Part shown: positions 1-8,854 of the stretch, one piece after another | Layout of the letters: the number at the start of each line of letters is the position of its first letter | Position numbering within the stretch: the stretch's first letter is position 1 | Assembly: GCA_023897205.1 (NCBI GenBank) | Contig: JAHWDD010000031.1 | Span: 22,115 to 44,804 of the forward strand | Source of the DNA: Exophiala sp. HKRS030 | Lineage: Eukaryota > Ascomycota > Eurotiomycetes > Chaetothyriales > Herpotrichiellaceae | Length of the DNA stretch: 22,690 nucleotides | Reading direction: 5' to 3' | Program-made: the position numbers and the translations under genes | The notes under the pieces: model-generated | The model's database searches: none | What the model saw: the letters and a program-made list of their open reading frames with translations, nothing else | What the model was told of the DNA's origin: nothing

Positions 1-2
1 AT

Positions 3-240
3 CGGGTTGTCACGGTCAGGCTGAAGGACCAGAGTTTTGTTCAACGGTACCGAAGCCATCCAGTTGCTTGGACACGACAACAAGTACAAGCCTCAATACG
101 GCAGAACACCCCCTCCAACTCGGTTAAGGTGGTAGCGGCGTACCAGCTCAAAAGCGGAGATATCCAGATATTCACCAGCACGACCACGGAAGCCAGACAA
201 CTCAAAGAGCACAAAGGCTGGCTGAAAGGTCTGGGGTGTT
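3..240 (+). pseudogene. LINE (Tad/I-like) ORF1 gag-like fragment
   Basis: The frame starting at base 3 is open to about 240. It reads as the C-terminal part of a fungal non-LTR retrotransposon ORF1 (nucleic-acid-binding gag-like protein): RVVTVRLKD near the start, then VVAAYQLKSGDIQIF and EARQLKEHKGWLKGLG. The family shows the pattern 'AxxLxSGDixixT...L...xGWxxxLG' just before its zinc knuckles. The similarity stops near 240, where the sequence becomes T-rich. The 5' part lies outside the window and no knuckles or reverse transcriptase follow, so this is a fragment. The assignment rests on recognising a family pattern by eye and is moderately sure. Confidence 0.5.
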
Positions 241-302
241 GTGAATTATGGCAGTGGAAGCATTTATTTTTTTTTATCCTTATTTTTCTTCTATCTTCTT
301 CT

Positions 303-464
303 TTAAGGAAGAAGTATATATACATCGAAGTGACATACTAGAAGCTTCCCTACAATTTCCAAGCATGCGGAATCATTCCATGAAGCTTTCCTGAATGCCA
401 TGATAGTTGGTTGAGCCTCATATCACAACATGGAGTACCACTGTCTTGGTGCCTGCTTCAGTTG
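303..464 (-). pseudogene. Decayed Copia reverse transcriptase fragment
   Basis: On the minus strand, starting at 464, one frame reads QLKQAPRQWYSML, a stop (TGA), then MAFRKASWNDSACLE and GKLLVCHFDVYILLP before a second stop at 303-305. This matches the Copia RT core around 'LKQAPRxWY...LGFxxxxxDxxxF...YVDDilL', with the catalytic YVDD-type box degraded to HFDV. The internal stop and lost aspartate mean it is dead. It lies in the opposite orientation to the Copia element that begins at 639 and is clearly diverged from it, so it comes from a different insertion. Confidence 0.6.
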
Positions 465-539
465 AAGCTCAGAGCTGGGAGACAAGTGTGATGTTCCATT
501 CGAACTATCTATGAAGGTGTGGGAGTTACTTATAGTCAC

Positions 540-630
540 AGCCAGTGCCCGGGGCACTGGCTAGTGCAACAACTGCCTGGTAGGCAGTTGCCGCTAGTTG
601 CGATGCTGCCTACAGCGAGCATCACGTGAT
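540..630. repeat. Run of four perfect palindromes
   Basis: Four inverted repeats follow one another: 540-562 (11-bp arms, 1-nt centre), 570-590 (9-bp arms, 3-nt loop), 602-623 (GATGCT/AGCATC arms) and 621-630 (ATCACGTGAT). They sit between two oppositely oriented Copia RT fragments and just before the plus-strand one starts. They may be terminal remnants of another mobile element, but no element boundary or target-site duplication could be recognised. Confidence 0.6.
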
Positions 631-638
631 CTAGGATC

Positions 639-1714
639 CAACTGAAACAAGCACCGCGTATCTGGTACCAAACCCTGACCAACTTTCTCCGCAGCTTGGG
701 TTTCGAACCCATCAACGCGGATCTCGGGATCTTTGTCCGGAGCAACGTGTACCTGGCCGTATACGTCGACGACCTTTTGATCATTGGGCCCAGCATCGCC
801 GAGATAAAGAAGATCAAGCGGAGCTTGAAAACCGGTTTCAGATGACAAATCTCGGACCGTGCAGCTACTACCTCGGCATGTCCATCCGACGAGATCGACA
901 GAACCGAGTACTCTATCTCAGTCAAGAAGCCTACATCCACCAGGTTCTCCCTCAGTTCGGAATGGACGATTGCACACCCGTCAGCACGCCCGTAGAAAGT
1001 TCACCTCTGCCAGACAACAGACCAGGATATACCTGCCCAGCGGATCAGAGAATCGAGTACCAACGCATGATCGGATCTCTAATGTATATCATGCTCGGAA
1101 CCCGAGGAGACATTGCATACGCCGTCTCGACGGCAAGCCGGTATCTGTCAAACCCGGAACCACAACATATGAAACTGGCTCGTCGAGTCCTCCGATATCT
1201 CAAGGGCACGAGGACTCTCCAACTGGCATATAAGGGTCACCTCCAGATGTTGAGAGGTTTCACCGATGCAGACTGGGCGGGCTGTCCCGACACGAGACGA
1301 TCGACAGCTGGTTATCTCTTCAACATCGGAAGCGGAGCGATCAGCTGGCAATCCAAGCGCCAGAGTGTCGTGGCCCTCTCAACCTGTGAAGCTGAGTTCA
1401 TGGGGCAGACGCAAGCAACGAAGGAAGCGATCTGGTTGAGAAGGCTCCTGCACGAACTCAACATGGGGCAAGGAAAAGCCGCCACAATCATCTGCGGCGA
1501 CAATCAAGGAGCCATCGCGCTGTCCTCGAATCCTCAGTACCACTCCCGCACCAAGCACATGGACATCCAACGCAAGTGGCAGGGAGAGGTTCAAGGCTCT
1601 GGGGCAGTTGAACTGAAATACATTCCAACGACAGAACAGATCGTCGATGGACTCACCAAGCCTCTTCCACGAGACAGATTTGAATGGTTTCGGAAAGGGC
1701 TAGGCATTGAGTGA
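639..1714 (+). pseudogene. Copia pol 3' part (RT-RNase H), frameshifted
   Basis: From 639 the frame reads QLKQAPRIWYQTL and then the catalytic box VYVDDLLIIGP (near 750-785), stopping at TGA 840-842. The next frame starts with ATG at 842 (MTNLGPCSYYLGMSI) and runs to 1714. The RT must continue straight from one frame into the other, so there is a single-base frameshift at about 838-842. The second part holds the RT thumb/connection (YQRMIGSLMY, SNPEPQHMKLARRVLRYLKG) and RNase H with GFTDADWAG, STCEAEFMG and CGDNQGAIAL acidic motifs, ending in the typical TKPLPRDRFEWFR. The usual 'RYHFVRE' stretch of the RNase H end is altered. Integrase and gag are missing upstream. The element is therefore 5'-truncated and non-functional. 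Confidence 0.92.
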
Positions 1715-1863
1715 TGTTCACGGACGTCGACCCAAGCTCAGAAGCGGATACTCAGGCACCTGTTCCTTTCGTTATCTTTCAAGCGGCCCTTGAAGGTGTC
1801 AATGGGGGCTGTCAGCACCGTGATCTTTAAGTCGCCGGTACTCTCCTAGCGAAGGTAGCCATC

Positions 1864-1872
1864 GAGTGGGAG
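1864..1872 (+). other. Probable polypurine tract of the Copia element
   Basis: GAGTGGGAG lies directly before the TGTTG start of the LTR and about 150 bp after the pol stop, which is where plus-strand priming for Copia elements starts. It contains one pyrimidine. Confidence 0.5.
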
Positions 1873-2018
1873 TGTTGAAGATCCCGGTGGCTGAAACGGT
1901 GTGCCAAGGATGGGGAACTTGTGTATATAAGAGAGTCATCCCGCCTGAAAAGGATAATCTTTACAACCAACAATACTATCACTTGCTTTAACAGTTTCAG
2001 CCACCGGGATCTTCAACA
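1873..2018 (+). repeat. Copia 3' LTR, 146 bp, with 25-bp inverted termini
   Basis: The element starts TGTTGAAGATCC and ends GGATCTTCAACA. Bases 1873-1897 are the exact reverse complement of 1994-2018. A TATA box (TGTATATAAGAG) lies at 1921-1932. The TG...CA ends, position after pol, preceding purine tract and internal promoter identify it as the 3' LTR. Flanking bases (GGGAG and CGGAC) do not match, as expected when the other LTR is lost. A MITE was considered because of the long inverted ends, but the promoter and position favour an LTR. No second copy was found in the window. Confidence 0.75.
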
Positions 2019-2371
2019 CGGACCATATTCATATTCACATTTATTCGCCAAGATTTATGTATATTCGTATTTATTCGTGAATATTCACATTATTCGTATC
2101 CATTTCGGAGCTCTAATGACAAGGGACAGTCAGCCACTCGCGACAGTGATAGCCTGGCGAAAACCGAGAATAACCTGACCATCAGGATCCAGCTCCCCCC
2201 TGTCCTTAATGAAGCCATTCTCAGAAGATCGAAGACATGAACAAGGGTCTCCGCAACAGGTGCTTACTGATGAACTGGACTGTGTCATGAGTTTACAATG
2301 CTCGATGCTGTGTGCTTGGTTTCGTCTCTGATCATTCAGGAAAATGGAACATACATGCACGTGTCTCCCTA
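2019..2371. other. Intergenic: AT-rich ATTCG/ATTCA repeats, no gene seen
   Basis: Between the LTR and the 3' end of the first FAD oxidoreductase. Bases 2025-2100 are built from imperfect repeats of TATTCRTATT/ATTCAC, including the palindrome GTGAATATTCAC at 2077-2088. The rest is unremarkable and should contain the 3' UTR of the minus-strand gene. Confidence 0.6.
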
Positions 2372-4001
2372 TCAGATGCCCAAGTCGACAGGTGGTTTAA
2401 TGCCCGTGGACTCCGAGAGCGACCCATGAAAATTCCATCCGGCACCTCTCTGCTTTTGGAACATCCCTTCAGGATCATATTTGGCGCTCACTACCTCCAG
2501 AAATCTCTTGGCCTCCGGTCCGTAAGAAGAAAAAACGTCCTGGAAAGGATTGGCGTAGTTGAGATAGATATACTCATGGTGCACACCCAGACGTTTCGCT
2601 TCTGCCTGCGTTCTCAACGCAGTTGCGTGCAACGCTCTCCACACACGATGACTTTGTGCCCCAACTGTCCAGTACGGCTCCATCAAGTAAACCAGAAAAG
2701 GGCCTTTATCGGCCAAACCAAGAGCGTTGCCTCCGTTCCGTTTCATGGTCTCGATAATATTCTGAGAAGCGAAGTTGATGTCTGCCAATCCCGCTCTCTC
2801 GATACCATCTATATCCACGATGGGATCAACTTCCTCGCGCCAAGTCTCGAAGAAGAACTTGACGATTCTCTTGTCAGGGACCGTGCAGAATGTCCAGAAG
2901 CCATTGTAAGATCCTGACACGTAGGCGCCGGCGATACCGTCCGCCCTGGCTATTTGGCTTGTAGGTCCTAAAGGGGCCGCAATGGAGGGAATGCTGAGGA
3001 ATCCGCGGAGAGCCGAGCGCTCGTCCGGTGGTGTCGGCTTGAGGTGCTCAAGCTCCGCATGCCATATCCACCGACCCTGGTGACTGAGGGCACCAAAGAT
3101 GACGGCAGCATCGACATTGTTGACGTTGTCGTTGCCGTATTCAAAGAAGGCATCGATCATCGCGTCCCCGTACTCCCATTCGCAATTCTTTACACCGCCC
3201 CAGAAAGTTTCACACGGGTAGACATTTAAATTCAACTCTGTGACGATGCCAAAGTTCGCGCCCCCCCCGCGGAGAGCTTTGTATAGATCAGGGTGAGAGG
3301 ACTTGTTGGCGTCCACAATTTTTCCGTTAGGAAGGACGATCTCGAAAGATATCACATTATCCAACGCCCAGCCGTGGCGATTCGAGTAGAAAGAAATTCC
3401 ACCTAAGAGCGTGTTAATACTACGGCAACGAAGCCATGTAGCTAGATTCAACTCACCAGAGACGCAGAACCCTCCGACTCCCACTGAAGATGCTCTGCCG
3501 CCGACAACCGTCAAACCCCGAGGGTTTAATATTGTATAAGCATTTCTCCAGGAGTTGCCAGGGCCCACTTTGCAGGAAGATTGATCTTCGGAGAGATCGA
3601 CTTTATTAAGCCGCTTCAAATCAATAAGAACTCCAGCGGAGATTGATGACTCTCCAGCACATCGGCCATGGCCACCGCTTTTGATCCCGAAGGGGCAGCC
3701 TGTTTCCCGGAGAACTCGAAGCGCTTCGGCCACATCATGGGCACTGGATGGTTGGAAGATGCAGTACGGTGTGCAATGAGCTTGATCCTCGGCCCAGAAG
3801 CTTCTGCGTGCAGCATCATATTCTGGGTGGCCTGGCAGGAGAGTGCATGCTGGGCGAGCGGCGCTCAGCAATTTGACCTGTAACCAGTACTGTTAGTGGT
3901 AGTCGGAATCGTGGGAATGTGGCCAAACGTTCTGTTCGCGAAGCCGTGGCGGACACATCGTCCTGGCTCTGAGCTCCGTTCACATGACCGTCGGTCGCCA
4001 T
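2372..4001 (-). CDS. BBE-type FAD-linked oxidoreductase 1
   Basis: Berberine-bridge/6-hydroxynicotine-oxidase type flavoenzyme (FAD_binding_4 plus BBE domains); such enzymes oxidise alcohols or amines and pass the electrons to O2. Proposed model, 489 aa: exons 4001-3984, 3877-3457 and 3402-2372. The 54-nt intron 3403-3456 (GTGAGT...TTAG, branch TATTAAC) is in frame but must be removed to give GVGGFCVSGGISF. The main frame has no nearby ATG; a 106-nt intron (3878-3983, GTGAAC...CTAAC...TTACAG) joins an 18-nt first exon, MATDGH, to VKLLSAARPA. FAD motifs: IKSGGHG with the flavin-linking His at about residue 76, and a C-terminal YLNYANPFQDVFSSYG...YDPEGMFQ. The second flavin-linking Cys of dicovalent members is replaced (GGRASSVG), so a single His link is expected. 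No signal peptide is seen, so it probably acts inside the cell. Substrate unknown. The first exon is the weak part of the model. Confidence 0.87.
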
Positions 4002-4257
4002 GCTATGGGATGATCTGCCAGGGAACAACTTTCACAAGCCTCTTTCGATATCCAGATGGACAAAGTAGTTCCAGGGACCGTCTGACAGAGGTCTGTGCAG
4101 GCTGTTGTCCATCAGAGAAAGGGGAGGCTTTTAGTGCGAAATGTGTGGGCGAGAGAGGGTGTCGGTTTTAACAGAGCTTTTCTCAATGCTGGGATTAGCA
4201 CGGCTAGGTCTCGGATCTTTTCTGTCTGGCGCGGGGTCGGGTCCCGGGTGGGTCAGC

Positions 4258-4427
4258 CAAGGGCTCGCTCGCGACGGTAAACAGCGCTTAGATTCTGCAG
4301 ACTACCCAGGGTTTCAATAGCTTCCCTAAGCGAAAGATCTTGGCGGATGGACTTGTCATTGACATCTCAACATGTGAGCAATGTGCGCTTGGGGCTGCAG
4401 GTGGTTGGAGCAAGGGCTCGCTCGCGA
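4258..4427 (+). repeat. 17-bp direct repeat pair
   Basis: CAAGGGCTCGCTCGCGA occurs at 4258-4274 and again at 4411-4427, 153 bp apart, on either side of the cluster motif at 4284. It may be a duplicated regulatory element or chance. Confidence 0.7.
4284..4293 (+). promoter_or_regulatory. Cluster motif GCGCTTAGAT, FAD oxidoreductase 1
   Basis: Exact copy of the shared 10-mer, 283 bp upstream of the proposed ATG at 4001. A partial copy on the other strand (CGCTTAG, 4326-4332) lies 33 bp further out. Confidence 0.65.
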
Positions 4428-4877
4428 TTGTGGTCTGCTCATAGACACCGCGGGCTTACCGGACCGTCCAGAATATCACCAAAGTTTCAGGGTTTGATAA
4501 CTGCAGTATGCGTTGACAGTTTCCTCATACGAGAACGTTGGATTTAGTCCCAAGAGACTCGAGGAATAGGATCAGGTTCGTATTGCTTATGTGGGACAAA
4601 TATTTGGTTCCTCGACAGATTTCACACCGCTCACCCAAGGTTCTTCACTTGATACTCTGAGAGTTTTGCTTGGCCCAGAATGGCCAACCCATAGTTTCCA
4701 AAGGCAAATTAGTAAATTAGGTATTTCTTGAGCACGCAGTGAACGTGTCTGCTTCCAGCGTATCAAGTGACTGTCAACTTGATGGCATCTGTAACCTCCC
4801 GCCTCCAATATGCACGCTTGGCCTCTAGACAGCATGACTGCGGATCGTATGGTGATCAGTAACGCAATCGCAGGATC

Positions 4878-6540
4878 TCAACTCTGGAGGTGCAACTCCG
4901 CCACAAAGATTGGTTTCGGAATCTTGAACGACCTCTTGACGACAAACCAATTCACCAATACAAGAATCAGGATGCCTCCGCAGACAGCCGACGCCCAATT
5001 CATGGCGTCCAAAGTCACAGGACTGTACGTTGGTAAGCAAATCACAACCACCACTAATGAGAGCCATGCGAGAGCCAAGACATTGATGACCGGACCCGAG
5101 GGACCTAGATTGAAGTGGCGGACCGGTGGCAGAGATTTACGGCCCCTCACGAGCATGAACAAGATGGGGAAAAGATAGGATGTAGCTAGGCACACCCCAG
5201 AACTCCCAAAAATTCCGTTGAGGACAGTGTAGGGTCCAAAGACGAGAAGTGACAGTAAAGCCGACAAGATACAGGTGAGAAGCACAGCGTTCACCGGCAC
5301 TTTAAGATGAGAATCCGTGGCACCAATCCAAGATCCAGCTGGGAGGCCACCGATTTTGGCAAAGGCCCAGAGAATGCGACTTGCACCGGTAATGATCGCG
5401 CTGGCGCCATTCAGAGGGACAATCGACTGGACGATTGTGAAGGTGATGACCCAACCCTTATTTGGCCAGGCGTCATGGGCAAGCTGTACGGCTGCAAGCC
5501 CACCCAGAGGGTGGAGAAGGTTTTCTGGTTTGACCGTGCAGAAGATCAGGACGGTGACCATGGCGAGACCGGCAACCGCGTTCAGAAGAGATGTTGCAAA
5601 CATGACCAGAGGAATTGTTTTTGCGGGATTCGGGACCTCCTCAGCCATACGGGCAGCGGCATCAGGCAGGGTGACAGTCAAGAGACCCGGTAGAAACCCG
5701 AGCAAGAATACGAATCCATCTGAAGACCAGCCTGTTTCGTTGACGATCCGCAGAAATGCATCATGCGCAGAGGCCTTGGGATGTGCCTTGACAAGCAAGA
5801 CTATCAATGTATAAACCGCGGCAGTGTTGAGGAAGACAACCATGGATTTGTTGAGGCCGGGAAGCAGTCTGACAAGCCATGTGTTAAGGACGAAGGCGAC
5901 CACCAGGTTCGTCAAGGCGATCAGGTAAATTTGATATTCCTCAGGCGCGTAGGTATCGGTGATGACTACACCAAGCGCGGCCAAGAAATCGCCGGTGTAA
6001 ACAACACATCCAGCGGCTCCCAAAACCCAGCCGCAGAAAGCAAAGGCCCCGACGAAGTAGCTGAGGAAGTGGGCGACCTTTGCCGGTGCCATTGATCCGA
6101 CCCAGAAGATTTGTCCTGCAATTGCTGTCAGCCTCGCTGTGCAGGTTTTCAAAAGACCATCGTCTAGGCATACCGGAGGCATGTGGGAAGACGGCCGATA
6201 TTTCTGCCATGCTGGCCGTCACAAGCAGTTGACCAGTGGCCGCTACAACATAACACCAGAAGAAGTAGGACGTCCCTCCCACGCCAGAAACGAGTGAAGT
6301 GAAGGAAATGACAGCCAATGGGGCTGCTGAACAGGAGAATTGTACTCCGATGACGCTCCAGGCATTGAAGCGAGACTGATCAAGTTCCACATGCTCAAAA
6401 CGGCCAGCATTGCCACTGGCGACACGTGGTGGCCCGATCTCTAAACCAGTATCGTTGGCAGCCAAAGCATGCTTGTTGTCGATGGAATTTACGTGACCGA
6501 TGGCACTTTCATTGTCCCTATTAGGGCTTTGCTTGTCCAT
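4878..6540 (-). CDS. APC-family amino acid/GABA/choline-type permease
   Basis: Membrane transporter of the amino acid-polyamine-organocation superfamily, close to fungal GABA/choline permeases. Two exons, 6540-6174 and 6115-4878, give 534 aa, the usual family length. The 58-nt intron 6116-6173 (GTATGC...CTGAC...TTGCAG, phase 1) joins AEISAVFPHAS to GQIFWVGSMAP, restoring the family's 'E(I/V)...yPxaxGgqyxW' region. The frame is open above 6540, but ATG 6540-6538 (MDKQSPNRDN) is its only Met. About 55 polar residues precede the first membrane segment (WSVIGVQFSCSAAPLAVISF). Roughly 12 hydrophobic segments follow, with the conserved loop AARMAEEVPNPAKTIP between the early and late helices. The C-terminus is short. 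Substrate cannot be told from sequence. Within this cluster it may import an amino acid precursor or export a product. A one-base variant of the cluster motif lies 182 bp upstream. Confidence 0.9.
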
Positions 6541-7279
6541 GTTGGACTTGTCAACGTCCAGAGAGGTGAGAACGGTCGGCAAAATGCTGGAAGATGATGG
6601 TTCTCGCAAATAGTGCGAAGTCCATACTTGTAGCTATCGGAGGCACGGTACAGTACGGGTAAGAACTCTATCATCCGGTTGGGAAGTATGCTAAGGTTCT
6701 ATCCCCTACGACGACTACGGGGCGCCTAGATAAGCTTTTTCCGAAGGCCCGACAGGTTGGGCCCTGGGATGCTTGCGGGTCCCGACTTATCGCGTTCGTG
6801 GCCCCATCCACCGGTGGGTGTAACCCATTTCAAGTTGGGGTATCTCGGAAATCTGAGCGCTGGATTGATAACTGCTTCTGGACAACCTCCTAGGCTTGCA
6901 TTCGGCCCTTGCAGTGTACTGCTTGAGTGGTCGATGAGCCAACGTGGGAATTGTCTAACGGATCCTGGTGGGCTCTCAAGAACTCGTTGCCACTTATCCA
7001 GGTCAGACTGCCGCCCAAGCCGTATAGCTAATTGCTCCTCCAGATCATGAACTGTCGTATCATTTGTTTTGACAATCACTCCACGAAAGTTGCTGATAAA
7101 ATTCTCTTGCCACGTCCAGAACCAGCGGAATATGATGTTCGTTGTGCATGACATGAACGCGAATAAATTAGAGGTCCTGAATGCATCCTTTTTGACAACA
7201 AGGAAATTATCAATACCAGGTGGCCCGCAGCGTATTCTCGAATCCTGAGCTATTGCAATTGTTGCACCTCACGAATTGA
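6541..7279. promoter_or_regulatory. Upstream region of the permease; one doubtful ORF
   Basis: Contains the motif variant at 6722-6731. A minus-strand frame opens near 7290 and has an ATG at 7154 (MSCTTNIIFRWFWTWQENF), ending at 6726. It gives 142 aa that I do not recognise, without a domain or clear intron signals; its stop sits beside the motif. It could be a small gene, debris of the neighbouring pseudogene, or chance. Confidence 0.4.
6722..6731 (+). promoter_or_regulatory. Cluster motif variant GCGCCTAGAT, permease
   Basis: Differs from GCGCTTAGAT at one base and lies 182 bp upstream of the permease ATG, in the same orientation relative to its gene as most other copies. Confidence 0.4.
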
Positions 7280-7289
7280 ATGCCTTGTC

Positions 7290-8258
7290 AAATCTATGTC
7301 AGAATCTCTCCGAGTGCGTCGCCCCTGGCAATATTTTCTTCCGACAGGAGCTTTGGTCGACGTGAGGCCAGCGGCTATGGTGAACAATTATTGCTGTCTG
7401 TTCCGGAATTATGCAAGCTGCCTTCCCGTGGGCAGGTTAGTCTGGCCATAATAACTTTGCGACTGCCAAGAGCACCAAAGTCGAATGCACCGCCAAAAGA
7501 TTTGACCAGGGTGGTCACATCTAAAATGACATTGCGAAAGCCTTGCATACCGTTTGCCGGATACGAGAATGACCCAAAGCGCGGTTGCTTGTTCTCTCAA
7601 GAACTAGAGAATCTCGTTTGTTTTTGAAATCAATCCATCTGCCCATTGCACGGCTCGACGAGAATGACTCACATCGGTATTAACATCCAGAACCTTCTTG
7701 GAATTAATTCGTTGTCCTTGGTGAAAGACAGATAGGCGCCAGTATACCCCAAATCAAAGACGATTCCCTACAAGATCTAGCAGAAAGCATCTAGCCACCC
7801 TCGAATGACATACCTTTTCCTTTCCGTGTAAGTCAGTCTCACGGAAATGAACGTCGTGTTCGTCTCAGTTCCCGAGATTGTGAAGTGAAGTACATGCGTA
7901 CTAGCAAATCGATCGCCACTATCACCCAGGCCGAATGGGTTTGATGCACCCAAGCTGAATCACGAATCCAATACTGCAGATATTGCTCTCTTGATTTCTG
8001 GTTGAGAGTGAGCGAGCTCACGCCTGAGTAATCTACATATTCATGGCCATCTAGTGAGGTGAGATAACGGTCTATGCCAATGCTCATAATCACAGGAAAA
8101 TGCTGGGTGGTGAATACAACGTGCGTGATGCCAGCAGGCATGACTCTAGAGGCTCTCTCATTGTGTGCTCGAGACTTGGTGTTGTGGGACGGAAATCGTT
8201 CAAGATATTCGTCCAGTACCTTCTGGGTCGGCACTGATCCGGCAATTTTCTCGATCAC
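7290..8258 (-). pseudogene. Broken class III aminotransferase (GSA-aminomutase type)
   Basis: Remains of a PLP-dependent class III aminotransferase of the glutamate-1-semialdehyde 2,1-aminomutase subgroup, spread over several frames in the right order. From 8258: ASRVMPAGITHVVF and SLDGHEYVDYSG (N-terminal substrate domain). After a frameshift near 8000 come PEIKRAISAVLDS, a stop, NPFGLGDSGDRFAS and VLHFTISGTETNTT (the PLP-phosphate region, family 'FtnSGTEAn'). Near 7560-7370 come SYPANGMQGFRNV and LDVTTLVKSFGG, which still carries the PLP-binding lysine (family 'DLTTLGKxxGGG'), then FGALGSRKVIMAR and REGSLHNSGT, another stop, and EENIARGDALGEIL. The middle (about 100 residues, including the DEV segment) is missing or unreadable between 7560 and 7770. 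No ATG starts the frame. It lies in the cluster's orientation and looks like a former member. I found no cluster motif upstream. Confidence 0.8.
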
Positions 8259-8854
8259 TTTGAGCGGTATATGTGGCTTACTTTTGGACTGGAACGTTTG
8301 TCACATTCCAGCAGGAGAAGAACATGGGCTTATCCCATCGCCATGCGGCCACTCTGCTATTGGCACGACCGCCTCTACCATCACTGAAAGACATTTCTCT
8401 TCGGTGATGAATTGTTCATGAAGGGAACTAAACAATTATTTTGATCAAGCTCTCAAGACTTGAGGCTTCAATCGGCAATGAGATAGAAGGCTCTGGATCC
8501 AATAAGGAGGAGGCAGGGCTATAGTTACAAACTTCAATGTGCAGCGGACCACTCCTTTACAGACACCACACAGGGATTCGATACATCTGGAACAGTCCGT
8601 TGTCTCATCAAGTAACGTTTAACTTCCGGTGTACTCGAGCCAACGCTCACTACTCAAAACAAAGATCGCAGTACTAAACCCCCCAAGGGTCGAGTACGTT
8701 GCGGCATTGATACTCGAGTATGACCACAAATTACGAACATGCTCACACGGAGATACAGCGACCAGCTTCACATCTAGATCTGAGGTCGACTGGGGCTCAA
8801 CCGAAACATTGACTCAACACAGCTCGATAATGGTAAAGCATGACCTCACCTACT
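8259..8854. other. Intergenic, no gene seen
   Basis: Lies between the aminotransferase pseudogene and the 3' end of FAD oxidoreductase 2. No convincing coding frame, RNA gene or repeat, and no copy of the GCGYTTAGAT motif on either strand. The absence of the motif fits loss of function of the downstream pseudogene. Confidence 0.5.

Larger units (their letters stand above)
4002..4877. promoter_or_regulatory. Upstream region of FAD oxidoreductase 1
   Basis: No convincing gene. It holds an exact GCGCTTAGAT at 4284-4293, the partial reverse copy CTAAGCG at 4326-4332, and a 17-bp direct repeat (CAAGGGCTCGCTCGCGA at 4258-4274 and 4411-4427). The right part, to 4877, should contain the 3' UTR of the permease. 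Confidence 0.6.

Noticed and set aside
690..715. GGGTTTCGAACCC resembling a tRNA T-arm
   Set aside because: It lies inside the Copia reverse transcriptase reading frame and no acceptor, D or anticodon arms surround it.
1794..1830. Alternative LTR start at TGTCAGCACC after a G-rich tract
   Set aside because: The 1873-2018 unit has matching TG/CA inverted ends, a TATA box and its own purine tract; the earlier site has no matching end.
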